Origin: Rhodobacteraceae bacterium UBA3069
GTDB taxonomy: Bacteria; Pseudomonadota; Alphaproteobacteria; Rhodobacterales; Rhodobacteraceae
Assembly (NCBI GenBank): GCA_002366795.1
Contig: DFBX01000123.1
Location: forward strand, 62,001-126,000
Direction of reading: 5' to 3'
DNA length: 64,000 nt
Shown one piece after another: positions 1 to 9,332 of the stretch (its first letter is position 1; each line of letters opens with the position of its first letter). Made by a program: the position numbers and the translations under genes. Below the pieces are notes generated by a model, which made no database searches, was not told where the DNA came from, and worked only from the letters and a program-made list of their open reading frames with translations.

Positions 1-1079
1 AAAACCGCCACGGCCATGACCTGATGCACGATGGCGATCTGCCAGGGCGCGACATAAAGAACGGTTGAAATGCCCAGCACGATCTGCACGCAGAGCGCGA
101 TGAACGCGGCAGCAAAGGCCGTGCGGCTGCGGCCATGGGCCGATTTGCGCCCGCGCAGGAAAACCACGATCGAAAAGGCCAGCAGAAGGTAGCCGGTCAT
201 CCGGTGAATGAACTGCACAAGCCCCGGATTTTCAAAGAAATTCCGCCAGCCGGGCGTCAGGTAATAGGCATCGGGCGGAAAGAACTGCCCAGCCATCAGC
301 GGCCAGTCGGTGAAGGTTCGGCCCGCGTCGATACCGGCGACCAATGCGCCCAGCAGGATTTGCAGGAAGGTGAAATGCAGCCAGCCGGTGGACATGCTGA
401 ACAGCTTGGCCTCACGGCTGCGGCGGGCCTGCATCAGGTCGCGCTCCTCTCGGCCCAGCATCAGGATATACCAAGCGATGAACCCAAGGATGACAAAAGC
501 GATGCCCAGATGGGTCGCCAGCCGGTAAGAGGCGACATCGGTCATGGTGCCTTGCAGCCCCGAATGGACCATCCACCAGCCCACGCCCCCCTGCACCCCG
601 CCCATGGCGCCGATCAGAACCAAACGGCCAGTCCAGCCGGCCGGGATCTTGCGCGCCGCAAGGAAACCGAAAAAGCCAAGCGCCCAGACCAGCCCGATGA
701 CGCGGCCCAGCTGGCGGTGACCCCATTCCCACCAGTAGATGGTTTTGAAGTCGGACAGCTCCATCCACTTGTTTTCCAACTGGAATTCCGGGCTATCCTT
801 ATATTTCGCGAATTCCGATTGCCAGTCGGCCTGGTTCATCGGGGGCAATGCGCCGGTGACGGGTTTCCATTCGGTGATCGACAGCCCGCTGTCGGTCAGG
901 CGGGTCAGACCGCCCACGGCGATCATCATGACCACCAAGGCGAACAGCACCATCAGCCATGCCCGGATCGCGCCGCGCGCGCCCTTGCGCCGCCCTGCAT
1001 CGATCACCCCGCCCTGCGGTTCCGGGCGCTTGGGCTGACCTTCGGATACCTCTTCGAAAATGCTGCGCTTGCCGCTCAT
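1..1079 (-). CDS. ctaA: Heme A synthase CtaA/COX15 (3' end beyond window)
   Basis: Integral membrane enzyme that converts heme O to heme A for aa3-type cytochrome oxidase. The reading frame starts at the ATG on the minus strand at 1079 and runs off the window edge, so the C-terminus is missing. About 360 residues are visible. They show a hydrophilic N-terminus (MSGKRSIFEEVSEG), a first membrane helix ending in GGLTRLTDSGLSITEW (typical COX15 motif), the WWEWGHRQLGRVIG heme-ligand region and later HLGIAFVI and HRMTG histidine motifs. The family is of alphaproteobacterial/mitochondrial COX15 type. It stands alone, divergent from nothing in view. Confidence 0.93.
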   Translation of the reverse strand, partial: MSGKRSIFEEVSEGQPKRPEPQGGVIDAGRRKGARGAIRAWLMVLFALVVMMIAVGGLTRLTDSGLSITEWKPVTGALPPMNQADWQSEFAKYKDSPEFQLENKWMELSDFKTIYWWEWGHRQLGRVIGLVWALGFFGFLAARKIPAGWTGRLVLIGAMGGVQGGVGWWMVHSGLQGTMTDVASYRLATHLGIAFVILGFIAWYILMLGREERDLMQARRSREAKLFSMSTGWLHFTFLQILLGALVAGIDAGRTFTDWPLMAGQFFPPDAYYLTPGWRNFFENPGLVQFIHRMTGYLLLAFSIVVFLRGRKSAHGRSRTAFAAAFIALCVQIVLGISTVLYVAPWQIAIVHQVMAVAV

Positions 1080-1138
1080 GATCTGCCTTTCCGGTGTTTC
1101 GGCGCGAACTTAGGGTGCGGGCGGGGGTTCGTCCAGAG

Positions 1139-1879
1139 TTAGCCCCGCTCTTTCCAGCGGACCATCTGACGCAACACGCCATGCAGCATCTGCACGTCGG
1201 ATCGGGTCAGTGGAAAGCGCGACCACATGTTGCGCAGATTGACCTTCATCGTCTCGGCCTTGGTGTCCGGGAAAAAGAAGCCAGCCTCATCCAGGCGGTC
1301 CTCGTAATGCTGGGTCAGTTTTTCAACCTCGATGGCGCTGGCCCATTCGGTGCCCGCCATTTCCACGCGCTCTGCCTTGATTTCAAGCTCGGTTCCTTGC
1401 TGGCGGCGCCATTCATAGCCTAAAAGAAGCACGCATTGCGCAAGGTTCAGCGACGCGAATTCAGGGTTTACCGGAACGGACACCAGCACGTTGGCCCGTG
1501 CGATATCCTCGTTTTCCAGCCCTGCGCGTTCGGGGCCGAACATTACGGCCACCTTGCCCCCTTCGGCGATCTTTTCGCGGGCCAGTTCCATCGCGCGCTC
1601 CGGGGTTACGATGGGTTTGGTCAGGCCCCGTTGCCGCGCCGTGGTGGCCAAAACGAATGTGGCGTCATCCAGCGCCTCGGCCAGGGTATCGGTCAGCCGT
1701 GCCTCCTCCAGCAGCCTGCCCGCGCCCGATGCCATGGCGACGGCTTTCTGGTTCGGCCAGCCGTCGCGCGGATCGACAATCGCCATCCGGTCCAGCCCGA
1801 AATTCCACATCGCCCGCGCGGCGCCACCGATGTTTTCACCCATCTGCGGGCGGACCAGAACGAAACGGGGTTGGGACAT
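1139..1879 (-). CDS. trmJ: tRNA (cytidine/uridine-32-2'-O)-methyltransferase TrmJ (SPOUT/SpoU family)
   Basis: Predicted SAM-dependent ribose methyltransferase acting on tRNA position 32. The 246-residue protein begins MSQPRFVLVRPQMGENIGG (SpoU motif 1, N-E-N-I-G). It carries VAVMFGPERAGLEN (motif 2) and SVPVNPEFASLNLAQ (motif 3, trefoil knot), followed by a short helical C-terminal extension typical of TrmJ. The frame is open further upstream, but the ATG at 1879 has an AAGGAG Shine-Dalgarno and matches the family start. Divergent from the ThiE-like gene, with about 165 bp between them. Confidence 0.9.
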   Translation of the reverse strand: MSQPRFVLVRPQMGENIGGAARAMWNFGLDRMAIVDPRDGWPNQKAVAMASGAGRLLEEARLTDTLAEALDDATFVLATTARQRGLTKPIVTPERAMELAREKIAEGGKVAVMFGPERAGLENEDIARANVLVSVPVNPEFASLNLAQCVLLLGYEWRRQQGTELEIKAERVEMAGTEWASAIEVEKLTQHYEDRLDEAGFFFPDTKAETMKVNLRNMWSRFPLTRSDVQMLHGVLRQMVRWKERG

Positions 1880-2044
1880 TGGGGGCTCCTTGGCGGGTTC
1901 GCGCGTCTTTATGACAGCGCGCGCCGGTTTGCAAAGGCAGCAAATGGTATTTTTGGAACAATGAAGGAGAGGCGCTGCGCTTTCCCCATTGGCCAAATCA
2001 TTGATTTCACGGTAAGAGGGCGACCAAGTCAAAAGGAAGCCAAG

Positions 2045-2665
2045 ATGTCCGAGATGGAAGCCCCGCAGATCTATTTGATTTCCCCGCCCGAATTCGAGTT
2101 GAGCCGGTTCCCGGATCAATTGGCGCAGGTTCTGGACGGGGCCGAGGTCGCCTGCGTGCGGCTGGCGCTGTCATCCCATGACGAGGACAAGATCAGCCGC
2201 GCCGTCGATGCTTGCCGCGAAGTGACCATTTCGCGCGACGTGGCGCTGGTGATCGAACGGCATATCCTGCTGGTCGAACGGCTGGGGCTGGACGGTGTAC
2301 ACCTAACGGATGGGGCGCGTTCAGTCCGCAAGGCACGCAAGGAATTGGGGCAGGATGCCATTATCGGCGCATTTTGTGGCGCGTCCCGCCACGAGGGGAT
2401 GAGCGCGGGCGAGGCCGGGGCCGATTACGTGTCCTTCGGGCCGATGGGCGGGAATGCCCTTGGCGACGGCACCCTGGCCGAAGTCGAACTGTTCGAATGG
2501 TGGTCGCAGATGATCGAGGTACCGGTCGTGGCCGAGGGCGGGCTGGACGTGGAACTGGTGCGCGAGATTTCGCCCCACACTGACTTCTTCGGCATCGGGA
2601 CCGAGATTTGGGATACCGAGGATCCGCTTGCCGCACTGAATGCGCTGCGTTCGGAGTTTTCCTGA
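2045..2665 (+). CDS. Thiamine phosphate synthase-like protein (ThiE/TenI TIM barrel)
   Basis: 206 residues with the ThiE/TenI barrel signatures: DGVHLTDGARSVRKAR (phosphate/pyrophosphate side), GASRHEGMSAGEAGADYVSF, and VVAEGGLDVELV near the C-terminus. ThiE joins the thiazole and pyrimidine halves of thiamine. Here the usual GP-x-x-x-T-x-TK loop reads GPMGGNALGDGT, so the catalytic loop is altered and a TenI-like or other related role is possible. Start chosen at ATG 2045, preceded by AAAGGAAGCCAAG; the frame is open further 5' but only as an antisense shadow of trmJ. No thiamine gene is adjacent. Confidence 0.72.
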   Translation: MSEMEAPQIYLISPPEFELSRFPDQLAQVLDGAEVACVRLALSSHDEDKISRAVDACREVTISRDVALVIERHILLVERLGLDGVHLTDGARSVRKARKELGQDAIIGAFCGASRHEGMSAGEAGADYVSFGPMGGNALGDGTLAEVELFEWWSQMIEVPVVAEGGLDVELVREISPHTDFFGIGTEIWDTEDPLAALNALRSEFS

Positions 2666-2690
2666 TAATCAGGGGCTTGAGCGGCGTTGC

Positions 2691-3530
2691 TTATGCGTCC
2701 GTGACTTGGCGTTCGGGCGGCATGCCGCTGCGCACGACCTGTTCGACATGGGCGGCCAATGCCTTGCGGTTCGCAAAGGCATCGGCGCGTACCGGCGCGT
2801 GATAAACCACTTCGACCCGCCCGTGGCGACGCGAGGACAGCATCATCAGCAGATGCTCGCCAAATTCCATGTCGCCCCACCAGCCGTAAAAATCTGACCG
2901 ATATCCCTTGGGCGCGGTATAAATCACGGTGACCGGCTGGATGTGCATTTCATGTTTCAAATCAGGGGTGAGAAACGCCTGAAACAGCGTTGATTTGAAT
3001 GGCAGAACCCGCATCGTATCGCTGCTGGTCCCCTCGGGGAAAAACAGCAGCTTGTGCCCGGCCAGCAGGCGCGCCTCGAATATCTGTTGCTGCACTTTTG
3101 CTTCGCGCGGATCGCGGGTGATGAAAACCGTGCCGGTTGCGCGGGCCAGCCAGCCGATGCCGGGCCAATCCGCCACCTCGGCCTTGGACACGAAATAGAT
3201 CCGCTTGCGCGCATTGAGCGTGAAAATATCCAGCCATGACGAGTGGTTACAGACGATCGCCCCGCGTTCCTTCATCGGCTGGCCGCAGGTGGAAAACCCG
3301 ATGCCCATGATGAAAAGCGCCGCGCGGCAGACGGTTTGGGTGATCCACGGCGTCCAGGGGCGATAAAGCCCATGCACCGGTGCCTCGATGAACCGGATCA
3401 CCAGCAGGATCAGCAAGCCGCCAAAGACCACCATGCCGAGGGCCAAGCCTCGCAACGCGATCAGCATCCAGCCGATTACGCCGGGTTTGGGCGCGGGCGG
3501 GTATTCACCCTTGTCCCAGACCATGCTCAT
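2691..3530 (-). CDS. olsA: Lyso-ornithine lipid O-acyltransferase (PlsC family), OlsA
   Basis: 279-residue membrane-associated acyltransferase. It has an N-terminal hydrophobic segment (residues about 20-48), the NHSSWLD block (NHX4D catalytic motif, about residue 95) and FFPEGTSSD (motif III). In ornithine-lipid synthesis OlsA adds the second acyl chain to lyso-ornithine lipid made by OlsB. The assignment to OlsA rather than a general PlsC rests on the gene lying immediately downstream of olsB with an ATGA overlap (3527-3530), i.e. translational coupling. The ATG at 3530 is the start set by that overlap. Confidence 0.85.
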   Translation of the reverse strand: MSMVWDKGEYPPAPKPGVIGWMLIALRGLALGMVVFGGLLILLVIRFIEAPVHGLYRPWTPWITQTVCRAALFIMGIGFSTCGQPMKERGAIVCNHSSWLDIFTLNARKRIYFVSKAEVADWPGIGWLARATGTVFITRDPREAKVQQQIFEARLLAGHKLLFFPEGTSSDTMRVLPFKSTLFQAFLTPDLKHEMHIQPVTVIYTAPKGYRSDFYGWWGDMEFGEHLLMMLSSRRHGRVEVVYHAPVRADAFANRKALAAHVEQVVRSGMPPERQVTDA

Positions 3531-4300
3531 TTGGATAAGTCCTTGGAATATATCGCACGTTGGCGCTCGCTCAGATGGGCCACATCCAGGATCAGGCACA
3601 CGTCAATGGTGTTGAACACATGATCGATATAGGCACCCTGTCCGACGAACCCGCCCAGCCGCAGATAGGCCTTTATCAACGAGGGCACCTGCAACATCGC
3701 CGCGCGGCGGACGATCTTGTCGGCGGGCAGAACATCCATCTGCGCGCAATGATCCGGCCGTGCCTTTACCCGCAATCCGGGCGGGGCAAGGTGGTTATAG
3801 TGCAGCATACCAAGGGGTTGCGCCAATGCTTCGGGGTCGGTTCCATGAAAAGAGGCGACACCGAACAGCACTTCGATCCCGTGGCGATCCACGTAATTCG
3901 ACAGGGCGGACCACAGGTGGAACATGCCCATGCCACCACGGTAATCGGGATGCAGGCAGGACCGGCCGAGTTCCAGCAATTTGCGCCCCGACGCGGTCAA
4001 GATCGACAGGTCATATTCGTCCTCGGAATAGAACCGGCCAAGTTCACGCGCCTGATCGTCACGCAACAGGCGATAGACGCCCACCACCTGATCGCCTTCG
4101 GGCCGGGCCGCATCCTGAAGCAATAGGTGGTCGAAGTAAGCGTCGAAAGCATCTGTTTCCAAACGGTTTTCGTGATCCACCCCATCACCTCCCGCGCCCA
4201 ATTCCTCGACGAAGACGGTATAGCGTAACCGCTGCGCCGCGCGCAGGTCAGCCTCGGTTTCGGCCAGTCGGGTGGAGAAAATCGGCGCGGTGGGGGTCAT
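3527..4300 (-). CDS. olsB: L-ornithine N-alpha-acyltransferase OlsB
   Basis: 257-residue GNAT-fold acyltransferase that transfers a 3-hydroxyacyl group from ACP to the alpha-amino group of ornithine, the first step of phosphorus-free ornithine lipid. Visible family marks: LRYTVFVEELGA near the N-terminus (residues about 26-37), ELGRSCLHPDYRGG in the middle (acyl-carrier-binding loop) and GVASFHGTDP. It is the first gene of a two-gene olsB-olsA operon. Such lipids typically rise under phosphate limitation in this group, but I see no convincing Pho box in the 124 bp upstream. Confidence 0.88.
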   Translation of the reverse strand: MTPTAPIFSTRLAETEADLRAAQRLRYTVFVEELGAGGDGVDHENRLETDAFDAYFDHLLLQDAARPEGDQVVGVYRLLRDDQARELGRFYSEDEYDLSILTASGRKLLELGRSCLHPDYRGGMGMFHLWSALSNYVDRHGIEVLFGVASFHGTDPEALAQPLGMLHYNHLAPPGLRVKARPDHCAQMDVLPADKIVRRAAMLQVPSLIKAYLRLGGFVGQGAYIDHVFNTIDVCLILDVAHLSERQRAIYSKDLSK

Positions 4301-4424
4301 GCGGAATGATCCTGAAAGCGGGTTCCCGCGGTTCTAGAAGCGCTAGGGCCGAAAGGCAACCGCCCCGCGCAGAAACAGATTTTTGTGTTTTGCTCCGGGC
4401 GTGATAACCCTTCGTTAACCAAGA

Positions 4425-4610
4425 TCAACGATCAAAGACCGGAATGAGCGCAATACGGGAGCCTTCGATGACCACCTTGCCCGCATCGGGAAAGTTCACG
4501 GTGATTTTCCCGCCGATGTTGGATTGCACCTGCCCGGTGCCCCAATCGGGTTTGTTCGGGTGCTGCACCAGCATTCCGGGCTCTAGCATCGCATTCAAAT
4601 CGTTCAACAT
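4425..4610 (-). CDS. DUF3553 domain small protein
   Basis: 61 residues starting MLNDLNAMLEPGMLVQHP, containing PDWGTGQVQSNIGGKITVNF, the compact beta-rich DUF3553 module also found as a C-terminal piece of some UvrD/PcrA-type helicases (RNA-polymerase-binding Tudor-like fold). The frame could begin upstream at a TTG (4637), but the ATG at 4610 has an AAAGGG Shine-Dalgarno. Divergent from chpT with only 26 bp between the two starts, so they must share regulatory DNA. Precise role unknown. Confidence 0.8.
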   Translation of the reverse strand: MLNDLNAMLEPGMLVQHPNKPDWGTGQVQSNIGGKITVNFPDAGKVVIEGSRIALIPVFDR

Positions 4611-4636
4611 GTCCAAGCCCTTTAGCGGAGGTTCCA

Positions 4637-5233
4637 ATGCCCCCTTCTAACCCCGGTCTCGCGGCATTGATAGGCTCGCGTATCTGCCACGATCTGATTT
4701 CTCCCATCGGCGCGATCGGCAACGGGTTGGAACTGTTGCAGATGACCATGGGGGACAGCCCTGAAATGGAACTGATCGCCGACAGCGTCACCAATGCGCA
4801 AGCGCGGATCAAGTTCTTCCGCGTGGCCTTTGGCGCCGCGTACGACGGCCAGATGCTGGGCGGGTCCGAGGTGCGCGATATCCTGACCGACCTGGCCAAG
4901 GGAGGGCGGGTGCAATTTGACTGGCAAGTGCCCGGCGATGTGCCCCGTGCCGAGGCGCGGATGGTGTTCCTAGCCCTGCAATGTTTCGAAAGCGCGATGC
5001 CCCATGGCGGCACGGTCACGGTGCGCAAGGATGACCCGCAATGGATGGTCGAGGCGCAGTCGGGCCGGTTCCGGATCGAACCCGATTTGTGGGGCAACCT
5101 GTCGCTGACCCAGCCCAGCACCGATATGGCCCCGGCGCAGCTGCAATTCGCTCTGTTGCCGGTGCTTCTGGCCGAGGCGGGCCGCCGTTTGACCGCCCGC
5201 ACGTCCGATGCCGAGGTGATGCTGAAATTCTAG
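4637..5233 (+). CDS. chpT: Histidine phosphotransferase ChpT of the CtrA phosphorelay
   Basis: 198 residues. The N-terminal helix carries SRICHDLISPIGAIGNGLEL, with the phospho-accepting histidine (H18) in an HD-L-x-x-P-x-G context typical of ChpT. The C-terminal part resembles a degenerate HATPase fold without ATP-binding boxes. In Caulobacter and relatives ChpT passes phosphoryl groups from CckA to CtrA and CpdR. ctrA and its inhibitor sciP lie about 49 kb away in this window. The ATG is preceded by AGCGGAGG. Confidence 0.9.
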   Translation: MPPSNPGLAALIGSRICHDLISPIGAIGNGLELLQMTMGDSPEMELIADSVTNAQARIKFFRVAFGAAYDGQMLGGSEVRDILTDLAKGGRVQFDWQVPGDVPRAEARMVFLALQCFESAMPHGGTVTVRKDDPQWMVEAQSGRFRIEPDLWGNLSLTQPSTDMAPAQLQFALLPVLLAEAGRRLTARTSDAEVMLKF

Positions 5234-5236
5234 GAC

Positions 5237-6484
5237 TCAGGCGCGGGTCGTGCCGTTCCCTTCGACCAGATATTTGAACGAGGTCAGCTGCGCCGCGCCC
5301 ACAGGCCCACGCGCATGCATCTTGCCGGTGGCGATGCCGATCTCGGCGCCCATCCCGAATTCGCCGCCATCAGCGAACTGGGTCGAGGCATTGCGCATCA
5401 GGATCGCGGAATCGAGCCGTTGAAAGAACCGTTCGGCGGCGGCGTCATCCTCGGTGATAATGCAGTCGGTATGGTTCGACCCGTAACGCCGGATATGCGC
5501 GATTGCCCCGTCCACGTCATCGACAGTCTTGGCGGCGATATCCATATCCAGATACTCGCGGCCCCAATCCTCGTCGGTGGCGGGGGTGTATTCGCCCAGA
5601 CCTTCGCCCGCATGGATAGTCACGCCCTTGTCGGCCAAGGCGGCAAGCAGATCGGCCCCCAAACCCGCCGCGATATCGCGGTGGATCAGCAGGCATTCGG
5701 CCGCGCCACAGATTCCGGTGCGGCGGGTCTTGGCGTTCAGCACCACGTTCAGCGCCTTAACCGGATCGGCGGCCTTGTCCACATAGACATGCACGATGCC
5801 TTCAAGATGGGCAAAGACCGGCACGCGGGCCTCGCGCTGAACCAGCCCGACCAGCCCCTTGCCGCCACGCGGCACGATCACGTCGATATAATCGGTCATG
5901 GTCAGCATTTCCTGTACCGCCGCACGGTCGCGGGTCGGCACAAGCTGGATCGCATCCTCGGGCAGGTTCGCGGCGCGCAGCCCTTCGACAAGGCAAGCAT
6001 GAATCGCGCCAGAACTGTGGAAACTTTCGGACCCGCCGCGCAGGATCACTGCGTTGCCAGCTTTCAGGCACAGCGCCCCGGCATCCGCCGTCACGTTCGG
6101 GCGCGATTCATAAATCACCCCGATCACCCCCAAAGGCGTGCGCACACGACGGATATGCAACCCCGAAGGCATATCCCATTCGGCCAGCACCTCGCCCACG
6201 GGGTCAGGTTGTTCGGCCACCGCGCGCAGCCCGTCAACGATGCCCTGAATACGGGTTTCGTCCAGCATCAGCCGGTCCATCATGGCTGGCGACAACCCCT
6301 TTTCGGCACCGTATTCCATATCCTTGGTATTGGCGGCAATGATCTGCGCGCGGCGCGCCCAAACCGCGTCGGCGGCGGCGAACAGGGCGGCGTGTTTGCG
6401 CTCGGCGCTGGAATAGGCCAGTTCGGCGGCCGCATCTCGGGCCTTGCGGCCGATCTCGCGCATCGTGGCAGTGATGTCGGTCAT
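5237..6484 (-). CDS. proA: Gamma-glutamyl phosphate reductase ProA
   Basis: 415 residues, full length for the family. Second enzyme of proline synthesis: NADPH reduction of glutamyl-5-phosphate to the semialdehyde. Aldehyde-dehydrogenase-fold motifs include ESRPNVTADAGALCLKAGN, VPRGGKGLVGLVQ and RRTGICGAAECLL, which carries the catalytic cysteine. It follows proB in the same direction with a 24-bp gap, forming the classical proBA operon. It ends 4 bp from the convergent chpT stop codon. Confidence 0.96.
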   Translation of the reverse strand: MTDITATMREIGRKARDAAAELAYSSAERKHAALFAAADAVWARRAQIIAANTKDMEYGAEKGLSPAMMDRLMLDETRIQGIVDGLRAVAEQPDPVGEVLAEWDMPSGLHIRRVRTPLGVIGVIYESRPNVTADAGALCLKAGNAVILRGGSESFHSSGAIHACLVEGLRAANLPEDAIQLVPTRDRAAVQEMLTMTDYIDVIVPRGGKGLVGLVQREARVPVFAHLEGIVHVYVDKAADPVKALNVVLNAKTRRTGICGAAECLLIHRDIAAGLGADLLAALADKGVTIHAGEGLGEYTPATDEDWGREYLDMDIAAKTVDDVDGAIAHIRRYGSNHTDCIITEDDAAAERFFQRLDSAILMRNASTQFADGGEFGMGAEIGIATGKMHARGPVGAAQLTSFKYLVEGNGTTRA

Positions 6485-6508
6485 TTACGTTCCCTTCTCA
6501 ATCCTGTC

Positions 6509-7615
6509 TCAAAGCGCCATTTCATCGCGGTGGATCAATGCGGCGCGCCCCGGATAACCAAGAATTTTCTCGATCTCGGCGCTGTGATGGCCCTTGATGG
6601 CGCGCGCCTCGGCGGCGGTGTAGCGGCACAGCCCCTGCCCAATCTTATGCCCGGCCACGTCGATGATCGCCACCGGATCGCCCCGGCCAAAGGCCCCGTC
6701 CACGGCCGTCACGCCCGCCGGCAGAAGGCTTTTGCCCGCCTTCAACGCCTTGGCCGCACCCGCGTCCAGCCTGATTTCGCCCTGCGGCTTCATCGAGGCA
6801 ATCCAGCGCTTGTAGGCCAGTTGCGGCGTGCCCTGCGCGGTAAACCAGGTGGCATTCGCACCGTTTTCCAGCGCCTGCAGAGGGCGCAGGCACGATCCTT
6901 CGGTGATCGCCATGGCGCAGCCGCCCGCCGTGGCGGTTTTCGCGGCCAGCAGCTTTGTCACCATGCCACCCTTGGACAGGCCCGATGTGCCCTCGCCCGC
7001 CATCGCCTCGATCTCGGGGGTGATTTGTTCAATGATATCAAAGCGTTTCGCGGCAGAGTTCACTTGCGGATTGTCGCTGTAGAACCCATCCACATCCGAC
7101 AAAAGCACCAGAACATCCGCGCCCACGGTCACCGCCATCTGCGCCGCCAAACGGTCATTGTCGCCATAGCGGATCTCGTCCGTGGCGACGGTGTCGTTCT
7201 CGTTGATAATCGGCACCGCACCAAGGGACAAAAGCTGCTCCAAGGTCGCGCGAGAGTTCAGATAGCGCCGGCGGTCTGCGGAATCTTCAAGCGTGACAAG
7301 CACTTGCGCCGTGACGATCCCATGGGTCTGCAAGACTTCCTCATAGGCGCGGGCAAGGCGGATCTGCCCCACGGCGGCGGCTGCCTGCGATTGTTCGAGC
7401 GCCAACGCGCCCTTGGGCAAGGACAACACGCCGCGCCCCAGCGCGATCGAGCCTGAGGACACCAGGATAACATCTGCCCCGCGCGCTTTCAGCATGGCCA
7501 CGTCATCGGCCAGTCCGTTCAGCCAGCCCTCGCGCAGATCACCCGTGGCGCGGTCCACCAAAAGGGCTGAACCGATCTTGATGACAATGCGTTTTGCGCC
7601 GTTCAGGGATGCCAC
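6509..7615 (-). CDS. proB: Glutamate 5-kinase ProB with C-terminal PUA domain
   Basis: 368 residues: an amino-acid-kinase domain (residues 1 to about 255) with KRIVIKIGSALLVD, VSSGSIALGRG and IINENDTVATDEIRYGDND, then a PUA domain (about 280-360). Phosphorylates glutamate for proline synthesis and is usually feedback-inhibited by proline. Its start overlaps the end of obgE by 13 bp, so translation is probably coupled within an obgE-proB-proA operon. Confidence 0.95.
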   Translation of the reverse strand: MASLNGAKRIVIKIGSALLVDRATGDLREGWLNGLADDVAMLKARGADVILVSSGSIALGRGVLSLPKGALALEQSQAAAAVGQIRLARAYEEVLQTHGIVTAQVLVTLEDSADRRRYLNSRATLEQLLSLGAVPIINENDTVATDEIRYGDNDRLAAQMAVTVGADVLVLLSDVDGFYSDNPQVNSAAKRFDIIEQITPEIEAMAGEGTSGLSKGGMVTKLLAAKTATAGGCAMAITEGSCLRPLQALENGANATWFTAQGTPQLAYKRWIASMKPQGEIRLDAGAAKALKAGKSLLPAGVTAVDGAFGRGDPVAIIDVAGHKIGQGLCRYTAAEARAIKGHHSAEIEKILGYPGRAALIHRDEMAL

Positions 7616-8640
7616 TGTTCCTGCTCTTCTTCGCTTTTGGCCATGCGCAGGCGGTCTTCGGTGATCTGGGCGCGAACGGCGCGCAGCACCGTGTCCAGCC
7701 CCTCGCGGGATACGCCGGACATCGGCAGCACGGTGCCGCCCGACGCCTCTTCCAGCGCGGCCAGTTTCTCGGCCCGTTCTTCTTCGTCCAGCGCGTCGAT
7801 CTTGTTCAACGCGGTGACACGCGGCTTTTCGGCCAGCGCGCCGCCATAGGCTTCAAGCTCGCCGATGATGGTTTCGTAATCCGCGACCACGTCCTCGGAC
7901 GTGCCGTCGATCAGGTGCAGCAGGACCGCACAACGTTCAACATGGCCAAGGAACAGATCGCCAAGGCCCCGCCCTTCGGACGCCCCCTCGATCAAGCCCG
8001 GAATATCGGCCATCACGAATTCTGCCCCATCAATGCCGACAACGCCCAAGTTGGGGTGCAGCGTGGTAAAGGGATAATCCGCGATCTTGGGCCGCGCGTT
8101 CGACGTGGCAGCCAGAAAGGTGGATTTTCCGGCGTTCGGCATGCCCAACAGGCCCGCATCCGCGATCAGTTTCAAGCGCAACCAGATGGTGCGTTCCACA
8201 CCTTCCTGTCCAGGATTGGATCGGCGCGGCGCCTGGTTGGTCGAGGTTTTGAAATGCAGGTTGCCCCAGCCACCGTTGCCGCCCTTGGCCAGCAGCACGC
8301 GCTGCCCGACCTCGGTCATGTCGGCAATGACAGATTCCTCGTCCTCGTCCAGAATTTCCGTTCCGACCGGCACTTTCAGCACGATATCCTCGCCGAATTT
8401 ACCCGACCGTTGCTGCCCCATGCCAGGGCGGCCATTGTCGGCAAAGAAGTGCTGTTGATAGCGGAAATCGATCAGGGTGTTCAGGTGGTCCACCGCTTCG
8501 GCCCAGACACTGCCGCCAGTGCCGCCATCGCCGCCATCAGGGCCACCATATTCGATATACTTTTCGCGGCGGAAGCTGACGCAACCGCTGCCGCCCGAAC
8601 CGGACCGGATATAGACCTTTGCGAGATCGAGGAATTTCAT
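7603..8640 (-). CDS. obgE: GTPase ObgE/CgtA
   Basis: 345 residues. The N-terminal Obg fold (residues 1 to about 160) has glycine-rich repeats such as GGPDGGDGGTGGSV. The G domain shows GMPNAGKST (P loop), DIPGLIEGASEGRGLG (switch II) and NKIDALDEEE (G4). Obg proteins couple 50S ribosome assembly to growth and stress. It lies downstream of rplU-rpmA, the widely conserved arrangement, with a GNAT gene inserted between. The ATG at 8640 has GGAGAACGACATG. Confidence 0.95.
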   Translation of the reverse strand: MKFLDLAKVYIRSGSGGSGCVSFRREKYIEYGGPDGGDGGTGGSVWAEAVDHLNTLIDFRYQQHFFADNGRPGMGQQRSGKFGEDIVLKVPVGTEILDEDEESVIADMTEVGQRVLLAKGGNGGWGNLHFKTSTNQAPRRSNPGQEGVERTIWLRLKLIADAGLLGMPNAGKSTFLAATSNARPKIADYPFTTLHPNLGVVGIDGAEFVMADIPGLIEGASEGRGLGDLFLGHVERCAVLLHLIDGTSEDVVADYETIIGELEAYGGALAEKPRVTALNKIDALDEEERAEKLAALEEASGGTVLPMSGVSREGLDTVLRAVRAQITEDRLRMAKSEEEQEQWHP

Positions 8641-8683
8641 GTCGTTCTCCTATCCGCAAAGGCCCCGATGTGGAAGCCTGCGG

Positions 8684-9223
8684 TTAAACCATTTTCCGCA
8701 TATAGGTCCATGTGGGGACCGATGCATTGCGCGCAACCGAGAATTTTTCGGCATCGCCCAGATATTCGAAACCGCAATTCGTCATCACGCGGGCCGACGC
8801 GGTATTTTCCTGGAAAACCGTGGCAAAAACCGTGCGGCATTCCAAGGGGTTGGCATCCAGCAGCGCGCTGACCGCGCGGCTGGCAACGCCGGTATTCCAA
8901 AACGCGGGCGCGACCCAATAGGCGATTTCGCATTGGCCCTCGTCAACGTGGGTCAAGGTGATCAGACCCTTCAATTCGGCCCCGCCGGATTTCGTGGCAT
9001 CCATCGCCCAGACACATTCATCATGGCCCGGCGCAATACTGCGCTTGATGAACGCCTCGGTCGATCCGGGCGGCAACGGATGCGGGATCGAGGTGGTCAT
9101 GCGGGCGACCCGTTCGTCGCTGGTGTAGAATTCGATCATTCCCTGATCGGACAGGCGCAACGGGCGAAGAACGCACCGTTCTGCTTCGATCACGGGTTGA
9201 TCGGTGATTGTATCCAACTTCAT
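8684..9223 (-). CDS. GNAT family N-acetyltransferase (RimJ/RimL-like)
   Basis: 179 residues beginning MKLDTITDQPVIEAERCVLR. The pattern of an N-terminal R-x-x-L-R-P strand followed by CEIAYWVAPAFWNTGVASRA (acetyl-CoA loop) and FENTASARVMTNCGFEYLG-type C-terminal motif is that of the Acetyltransf_3 group, which acetylates protein N-termini or small molecules. Start at ATG 9223 is preceded by AGAGGAGAAGCGGT; a longer start at 9265 lacks a good site. Sits between rpmA and obgE in the same direction. Confidence 0.85.
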   Translation of the reverse strand: MKLDTITDQPVIEAERCVLRPLRLSDQGMIEFYTSDERVARMTTSIPHPLPPGSTEAFIKRSIAPGHDECVWAMDATKSGGAELKGLITLTHVDEGQCEIAYWVAPAFWNTGVASRAVSALLDANPLECRTVFATVFQENTASARVMTNCGFEYLGDAEKFSVARNASVPTWTYMRKMV

Positions 9224-9332
9224 ACCGCTTCTCCTCTGATGGCGGTCGAAACTCTTGAACGGCACCTGGGGCGCTTATCTGGCGGACCCTCCTCCGGTCC
9301 GGCCTGAACACGCCTTTGGCGAAACAGGAAAA

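Noticed and set aside
5315..7456. Long open frame antisense to proA-proB
   Set aside because: Arises from GC-rich codon bias opposite real genes; low-complexity His/Gly/Arg peptide with no family motif, while proA and proB on the other strand show catalytic residues.
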